NCBI GenBank assembly: GCA_027340195.1
Contig: DAHWNE010000141.1
Coordinates: 1 to 19,830, forward strand
Length of the DNA stretch: 19,830 bases
Direction: 5' to 3'
Source: Acetobacteraceae bacterium
Lineage (GTDB): Bacteria; Pseudomonadota; Alphaproteobacteria; Acetobacterales; Acetobacteraceae
The notes under the pieces are model-generated. The model was given only the letters and a program-made list of their open reading frames with translations, did no database searches and was not told the DNA's origin. The position numbers were made by a program, and so were the translations under genes. The first letter of the stretch is position 1. Each line of letters opens with the position of its first letter. Positions 15,970 through 19,830 of this stretch are shown here, in pieces.

Positions 15970-18858
15970 ATGACCCCGCTTACCCCGCTCGGCGACCCTG
16001 CGCTCGCCGCCCGACTCGCGCGCGAAACCACCGCCGAGCTCCGCTTCGACCCCGCCGGCCGCGGCCGGTACGCCACCGATGCCTCGATCTACCAGATCGA
16101 CCCGATCGGCGCGGTCATCCCGCGCTCGCTCGGGGACGTCATCGCCACCCTCGCCATCGCGCGCGAGAACCACGCCCCGGTGCTGGCCCGCGGCGCCGGC
16201 ACCAGCCAGTGCGGGCAGACCGTCAACCGCGCCCTGGTGATCGACTGCGCGAAATACCTCAACCGAGTGATTTCCATCGATCCTACCTCCCGCCGGGCCT
16301 GGGTGGAACCGGGCATCGTGCTGGCCGACCTCAACGCCGCGCTGCGTCCGCACGGGCTGTTCTTCCCGGTCGATCCCTCCACCCATGCCCGCTGCACCAT
16401 CGGCGGGATGGCGGGCAACAACTCCTGCGGGTCGAAATCCATCCGCTACGGGCTGATGGCCGACAACGTCGCCGCCATCGACGCCATCCTGCCCGACGGC
16501 AACCGCCACGTGTTCGGCCCCGCGTCGAACGCTCCCGCCGGCCCCGCTGCCGGGCTGATGGACCAGCTCTACGCCCTCGGCCGGCGCGAGGCCGCCGAGA
16601 TCGCCGCCCGCTTCCCCCGCCAGCTGCGCCGGGTCGGCGGCTACAACATCGACGCCCTGACGCCGGAGGCGAAACGCAACGGCCGCGACAACCCGGCCCG
16701 CCTGCTGGTGGGATCGGAGGGCACGCTCGCCTTCTCGGCCGCGATCGAACTGATCCTGCACCCGATCAAGCCGCGCAAGGTGCTGGGCATCTGCCAATTC
16801 CCCAGTTTCCGCGCCGCCATGGAAGCCGCCCGCCACCTGGTCACGCTGGACCCGGAGGCGGTCGAGCTGGTCGATCGCACCATGATCGACCTCGGCCGCG
16901 CCATCCCGATCTACCGCGCCACCATCGATGCCATGCTGATCGGCGAACCCGACAGCCTGCTGATCGTGGAGTTCCACGGCGAGGCCGACCGACCGCTCAC
17001 CGCGAAACTCGACGCGCTGGACACCATGATGGCCGATCTCGGCCATCCGAAGGCGGTGGTGCGCGCCACCGACGCCACGTTCCAGAACGCCATCGCCGCG
17101 GTGCGCGAGGCCGGGCTCAACATCATGATGTCGATGAAGGGAGACGCCAAGCCGGTCTCCTTCATCGAGGACTGCGCGGTCGATCTCGCCGACCTCGCCG
17201 ACTATACGGAACGGCTGAACGCGGTGTTCGCCCGCCACGGCACCAAGGGGACTTGGTACGCCCACGCCTCGGTCGGCTGTCTGCATGTGCGCCCGGTGCT
17301 GAACATGAAGGACGGCGCGGACGCCCGGCGGATGCGCGCCATCGCCGAGGAGTGTTTCGCCCTGGTGCGTGACTACAAGGGCAGCCACAGCGGCGAGCAC
17401 GGCGACGGCATCGCCCGTTCCGAGTTCAACGAGCCGATGTTCGGCTCGCGCATCGCCCGTGCCTTCGAGGCGGTGAAGGACGCCTTCGACCCCGAGGCGC
17501 TGTTCAACCCCGGCCGGATCACCCGCGCCCCGCGCATGGATGACCGCGCGCTGTTCCGCTACGGCCCGGACTACGCCCCCGCGCCGGGCTTCACCCCGCA
17601 ACTCGACTGGTCCGACCATCCCGGCCCGCTGGGCGGAATGCTGGGCGCGGTCGAGATGTGCAACAACAACGGCACCTGCCGGGCGTTTGGCCCCGACGTG
17701 ATGTGCCCGTCGTTCCGGGTGACGCGGGAGGAGACCCATGTCACGCGCGGGCGGGCCAACACGCTGCGGCTCGCGCTGACCGGCCAGCTCGGGGCGGATG
17801 CGATGGTCTCCGAGGCGATGGCCGAGGCGATGGCGCTCTGCGTCTCCTGCAAGGCCTGTCGGCGGGAATGCCCGACCGGGGTCGATATGGCGAAGATGAA
17901 GCTGGAAGTGACGGCGGCGCGGGCGGCGCGGCATGGCGTCGCCCCGCGCGAGCGGCTGATCGCCGCCCTGCCGCGGTTGGCGCCGCTGGCCGCGCGCGTG
18001 CCAAGGCTCGCCAACTGGCGCAACCGTTCGCCCGTGCTGCGCCGGCTCGGCGAACGCCATCTCGGGTTCTCCGCCACGCGCAGCCTGCCGGAGTTCCGCG
18101 CCGATCCGTTCCGCGACCGCGACGCCCGCGCCTTCGTCTCCGACGGCAGCGCCGGCGAGGTGATGCTGTTCGTCGATACCTTCAACCGCTGGTTCGAGCC
18201 CGAGCCGGTGCGGGCGGCGCTGGCGGTGCTGTCGGCCGCGGGCTACCGCATCCGCCTGCCCGCGGCCCCGGGTGGCCCGCTCTGCTGCGGGCGGACCGAG
18301 CTCGCCGCCGGCCGGCTGGAGGCCGCCCGCGCCCCCGCCCGGCGCACCCTGGCCGCGCTGGCCGGCGATGCCCCGGTGATCGGGCTCGAGCCCTCCTGCC
18401 TGTTCACCCTGCGCGACGAACTCCCCGCCCTGCTGCCGGGGTCGGAGGCGAAGGCGCTGGCGGCGCGGACGGTGCTGATCGGCGAGTTCCTTGCCCGCGA
18501 GAACCCGAAGCTGCGGCTGCGCGCGTTGCCCGCCACCGCGCATGTCCACGGGCATTGCCACCAGAAATCCTTCGGCGCCTTCACCCCCACCCTGGCGGCG
18601 CTGCGCCGCATTCCCGAGCTCGCCCTGCGGCCCATCACCGCGTCCTGCTGCGGGATGGCCGGCGCCTTCGGCTACCAGGCGGAAAGCCAGGCGGCCTCCC
18701 GCGCCATGGCCGCGGCGGGGCTTTTGCCGGCGCTCGAAACGGCGGCCGAAGATCACCTTGTCATTGCGGACGGGACCTCGTGCCGCCACCAGATCCGCGA
18801 CCTCGCGGGCCGGCGCGCGATCCATTCGATCGAGCTGCTGGAGCGCGCCCTTGCCTGA
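15970..18858 (+). CDS. FAD/Fe-S 2-hydroxyacid dehydrogenase (YdiJ/GlcD-GlpC fusion type)
   Basis: This 962-residue protein joins an FAD-linked oxidase to an Fe-S electron-transfer module, as in YdiJ-like D-2-hydroxyglutarate or D-lactate dehydrogenases. The FAD-binding domain (about 40-250) shows PVLARGAGTSQCGQTV near 69, GGMAGNNSCGSKSIRYG and LVGSEGTLA. The FAD-oxidase C domain (about 260-520) includes YAHASVGCLHVRP and SGEHGDGIARSEF near 475-485. The ferredoxin-like part has Cys564 in CNNNGTCRAFGPDVMC, then CVSCKACRRECP (Cys624, 627, 630, 634), for two 4Fe-4S clusters. Two CCG-type segments follow: GGPLCCGRTEL, then HGHCHQKSFG with SCCGMAGAFGY. Length matches the family. The physiological acceptor is probably the quinone pool. 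The start codon has no evident SD. The 3' end overlaps thiM by 8 bp. Confidence 0.92.
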   Translation: MTPLTPLGDPALAARLARETTAELRFDPAGRGRYATDASIYQIDPIGAVIPRSLGDVIATLAIARENHAPVLARGAGTSQCGQTVNRALVIDCAKYLNRVISIDPTSRRAWVEPGIVLADLNAALRPHGLFFPVDPSTHARCTIGGMAGNNSCGSKSIRYGLMADNVAAIDAILPDGNRHVFGPASNAPAGPAAGLMDQLYALGRREAAEIAARFPRQLRRVGGYNIDALTPEAKRNGRDNPARLLVGSEGTLAFSAAIELILHPIKPRKVLGICQFPSFRAAMEAARHLVTLDPEAVELVDRTMIDLGRAIPIYRATIDAMLIGEPDSLLIVEFHGEADRPLTAKLDALDTMMADLGHPKAVVRATDATFQNAIAAVREAGLNIMMSMKGDAKPVSFIEDCAVDLADLADYTERLNAVFARHGTKGTWYAHASVGCLHVRPVLNMKDGADARRMRAIAEECFALVRDYKGSHSGEHGDGIARSEFNEPMFGSRIARAFEAVKDAFDPEALFNPGRITRAPRMDDRALFRYGPDYAPAPGFTPQLDWSDHPGPLGGMLGAVEMCNNNGTCRAFGPDVMCPSFRVTREETHVTRGRANTLRLALTGQLGADAMVSEAMAEAMALCVSCKACRRECPTGVDMAKMKLEVTAARAARHGVAPRERLIAALPRLAPLAARVPRLANWRNRSPVLRRLGERHLGFSATRSLPEFRADPFRDRDARAFVSDGSAGEVMLFVDTFNRWFEPEPVRAALAVLSAAGYRIRLPAAPGGPLCCGRTELAAGRLEAARAPARRTLAALAGDAPVIGLEPSCLFTLRDELPALLPGSEAKALAARTVLIGEFLARENPKLRLRALPATAHVHGHCHQKSFGAFTPTLAALRRIPELALRPITASCCGMAGAFGYQAESQAASRAMAAAGLLPALETAAEDHLVIADGTSCRHQIRDLAGRRAIHSIELLERALA
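18840..18843 (+). promoter_or_regulatory. RBS supporting a TTG start for thiM
   Basis: GGAG lies 7 nt upstream of the TTG at 18851, inside the last codons of the dehydrogenase gene. Confidence 0.55.
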
Positions 18859-19657
18859 TTCGACCGACGTCGCCGAGACCCTGGCGCTGATCCGCGCACG
18901 CGCGCCGCTGATCCAGAACATCACCAATTTCGTCGTCACCAACCTGACCGCGAACGCGTTGCTGGCGGTCGGCGCCTCGCCGGCGATGGTGGAGGGCGCC
19001 GACGAGGTGGCCGATTTCGCCGCCCGGGCCGACGCGCTGGTGCTCAACCTGGGCACGCTGTCGCCGCCGCGCGCGGCGGTGATCCGCGCCGCCGCCGCCG
19101 CCGCCCACGCCGCCGGGGTGCCGGTCGTGCTGGACCCGGTGGCGGCGGGCGCCATCCCCACCCGCGCGGCGCTGGCCGAGGACCTGCTGGCGCTGCGCCC
19201 GGCGGTCGTGCGCGGCAACGCCTCGGAGATCGGCGCCCTGGCCGGGGTGCCGACGGGCACCGGACGCGGGGTCGATTCCACCGCCGCGCCCGAGGCGGCG
19301 CTGGAGGCGGCCCGACTGCTGGCGCGGCGGACCGGGACGGTGGTGGCGGTCACCGGGGCGGTGGACTACGTCACCGACGGAACCCGCGTCGTCGCACTGC
19401 GCAACGGCCATCCGATGATGACACGGGTGACCGGGATGGGCTGCACCGCCACCGCGCTGATCGGCGCCTGCCTGGCGGTGCAGCGCGATCCGCTGGCCGC
19501 GGCGGTCCATGGGCTGACCATGCTGGGGGTGGCGTCCGAGCTCGCGATGCCGCGCGCCTCCGGGCCGGGTTCCTTGCAGGTGGAATTTCTGGACCGGCTC
19601 TACGCGCTGGAGTCGACGCAGATCACCCGGCTGGCGCGAATCACCATCATGGCGTGA
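18851..19657 (+). CDS. thiM: Hydroxyethylthiazole kinase ThiM
   Basis: This 268-residue ribokinase-fold enzyme phosphorylates 5-(2-hydroxyethyl)-4-methylthiazole, a thiamine salvage step. The N-terminal signature PLIQNITNFVVTNLTANALLA, followed by GASPAM, is near residues 17-45. LVLNLGTL, VPVVLDPVAAGA and VRGNASEIGALAG follow, and the ATP-site segment VTGMGCTATALIGA carries the conserved Cys. No ATG precedes the signature: the first in-frame ATG falls inside GASPAM and would remove it. The TTG at 18851, with GGAG 7 nt upstream, gives a protein of normal family length. The gene overlaps the dehydrogenase by 8 bp, implying co-translation. No thiD, thiE or TPP riboswitch is seen nearby. The stop is 1 nt from the 3' end of the opposing tRNA-Pro. 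Confidence 0.94.
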   Translation: MPDSTDVAETLALIRARAPLIQNITNFVVTNLTANALLAVGASPAMVEGADEVADFAARADALVLNLGTLSPPRAAVIRAAAAAAHAAGVPVVLDPVAAGAIPTRAALAEDLLALRPAVVRGNASEIGALAGVPTGTGRGVDSTAAPEAALEAARLLARRTGTVVAVTGAVDYVTDGTRVVALRNGHPMMTRVTGMGCTATALIGACLAVQRDPLAAAVHGLTMLGVASELAMPRASGPGSLQVEFLDRLYALESTQITRLARITIMA

Positions 19658-19658
19658 T

Positions 19659-19735
19659 TGGTCGGAGTGAGAGGATTCGAACCTCCGGCCCCTGCGTCCC
19701 GAACACAGTGCTCTACCAGGCTGAGCTACACTCCG
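19659..19735 (-). tRNA. tRNA-Pro (anticodon CGG), CCA encoded
   Basis: The reverse complement folds as a complete 77-nt cloverleaf: acceptor CGGAGTG/CACTCCG, D arm GCTC...GAGC with AGCCTGGTA loop, anticodon stem CTGTG/CGCAG with loop TTCGGGA, 5-nt variable region, and T arm GGAGG-TTCGAAT-CCTCT. Anticodon CGG reads CCG proline codons, which are very frequent in this GC-rich DNA. Discriminator A and a genomically encoded CCA are present. The CCA end is 1 nt from the stop of the converging thiM gene. Confidence 0.96.
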
Positions 19736-19764
19736 ACCGAGGGGCGCACCCCGCGGGAGGCGCC

Positions 19765-19793
19765 GATATAGCCACCGGCGCCCGGCCCCGCAA
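19765..19793 (-). promoter_or_regulatory. Promoter of tRNA-Pro
   Basis: Read on the minus strand, TTGCGG (19793-19788) is followed after exactly 17 bp by TATATC (19770-19765). Transcription would start near 19758, about 23 nt before the mature tRNA 5' end. A GC-rich discriminator follows the -10, as in stringently controlled stable RNA promoters. Confidence 0.6.
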
Positions 19794-19830
19794 GACGGCG
19801 GGCGGGCGGGCGCGGCGTCACCGCATTTGC
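19794..19830. other. Right edge, no gene assigned
   Basis: The last 37 bases are mostly GC-rich with GGGC-type repeats and end in a less GC-rich stretch. They are too short to assign to a gene on either strand. Confidence 0.3.

Noticed and set aside
14023..19353. A 1776-codon open frame on the minus strand, antisense to uvrC, the FAD/Fe-S dehydrogenase and part of thiM
   Set aside because: Its codons align exactly opposite the codons of uvrC and the dehydrogenase, which share a frame. Stops could then arise only from sense TTA, CTA or TCA codons, which are nearly absent at this GC content. The translation is low in complexity and resembles no family.

Overview
The window is about 70% GC and densely coded. 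It looks like chromosomal DNA of an alphaproteobacterium, most likely Rhodospirillales/Acetobacteraceae. The signs are the pal-cpoB-tilS-ftsH gene order, a COQ7-type ubiquinone hydroxylase, very GC-biased codon use, and near-absence of TTA/CTA/TCA codons in long genes. This is inference from gene content and composition; no 16S or other decisive marker is present. No transposase, integrase, phage gene, CRISPR array or large repeat was seen.

Layout. (1) 1-45 minus is the first 15 codons of a gene with a signal-peptide-like N-terminus. (2) 322-999 and 1049-1918 plus encode an RraA-family protein and a PPK2-family polyphosphate kinase. (3) 1975-4731 minus is a likely operon read GST, class III aminotransferase, short-chain dehydrogenase; it looks metabolic and its substrate is unknown. 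(4) 4805-5838 plus is dsbB-coq7, overlapping by 4 bp. (5) 6051-10880 minus is pal, cpoB, tilS, ftsH, with a strong intrinsic terminator between pal and cpoB. (6) 11053-12570 minus is xseA, in the place where tolB is usually found. (7) 12646-13846 plus is a pteridine-reductase-like SDR followed by folB. (8) 14068-15924 plus is uvrC, behind a leader carrying a perfect DnaA-box sequence in an inverted repeat. (9) 15970-19657 plus is a large FAD/Fe-S 2-hydroxyacid dehydrogenase overlapping a TTG-started thiM. (10) 19659-19735 minus is tRNA-Pro(CGG) with encoded CCA and its own promoter, ending 1 nt from the thiM stop.

How genes may work together. DsbB hands electrons to ubiquinone, and Coq7 carries out a late step of ubiquinone synthesis. 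Pal and CpoB belong to the Tol-Pal envelope system. TilS modifies tRNA-Ile, and FtsH is the membrane AAA protease. The SDR and FolB both handle pterins. UvrC and XseA serve DNA repair. Each intergenic gap is under 300 bp; the largest is 46-321.

I found no convincing new multi-gene system. The points most worth a second look are the overlapping hairpins between pal and cpoB, the DnaA-box inverted repeat before uvrC, the unassigned GST/aminotransferase/SDR cluster, and the convergent thiM/tRNA-Pro junction.
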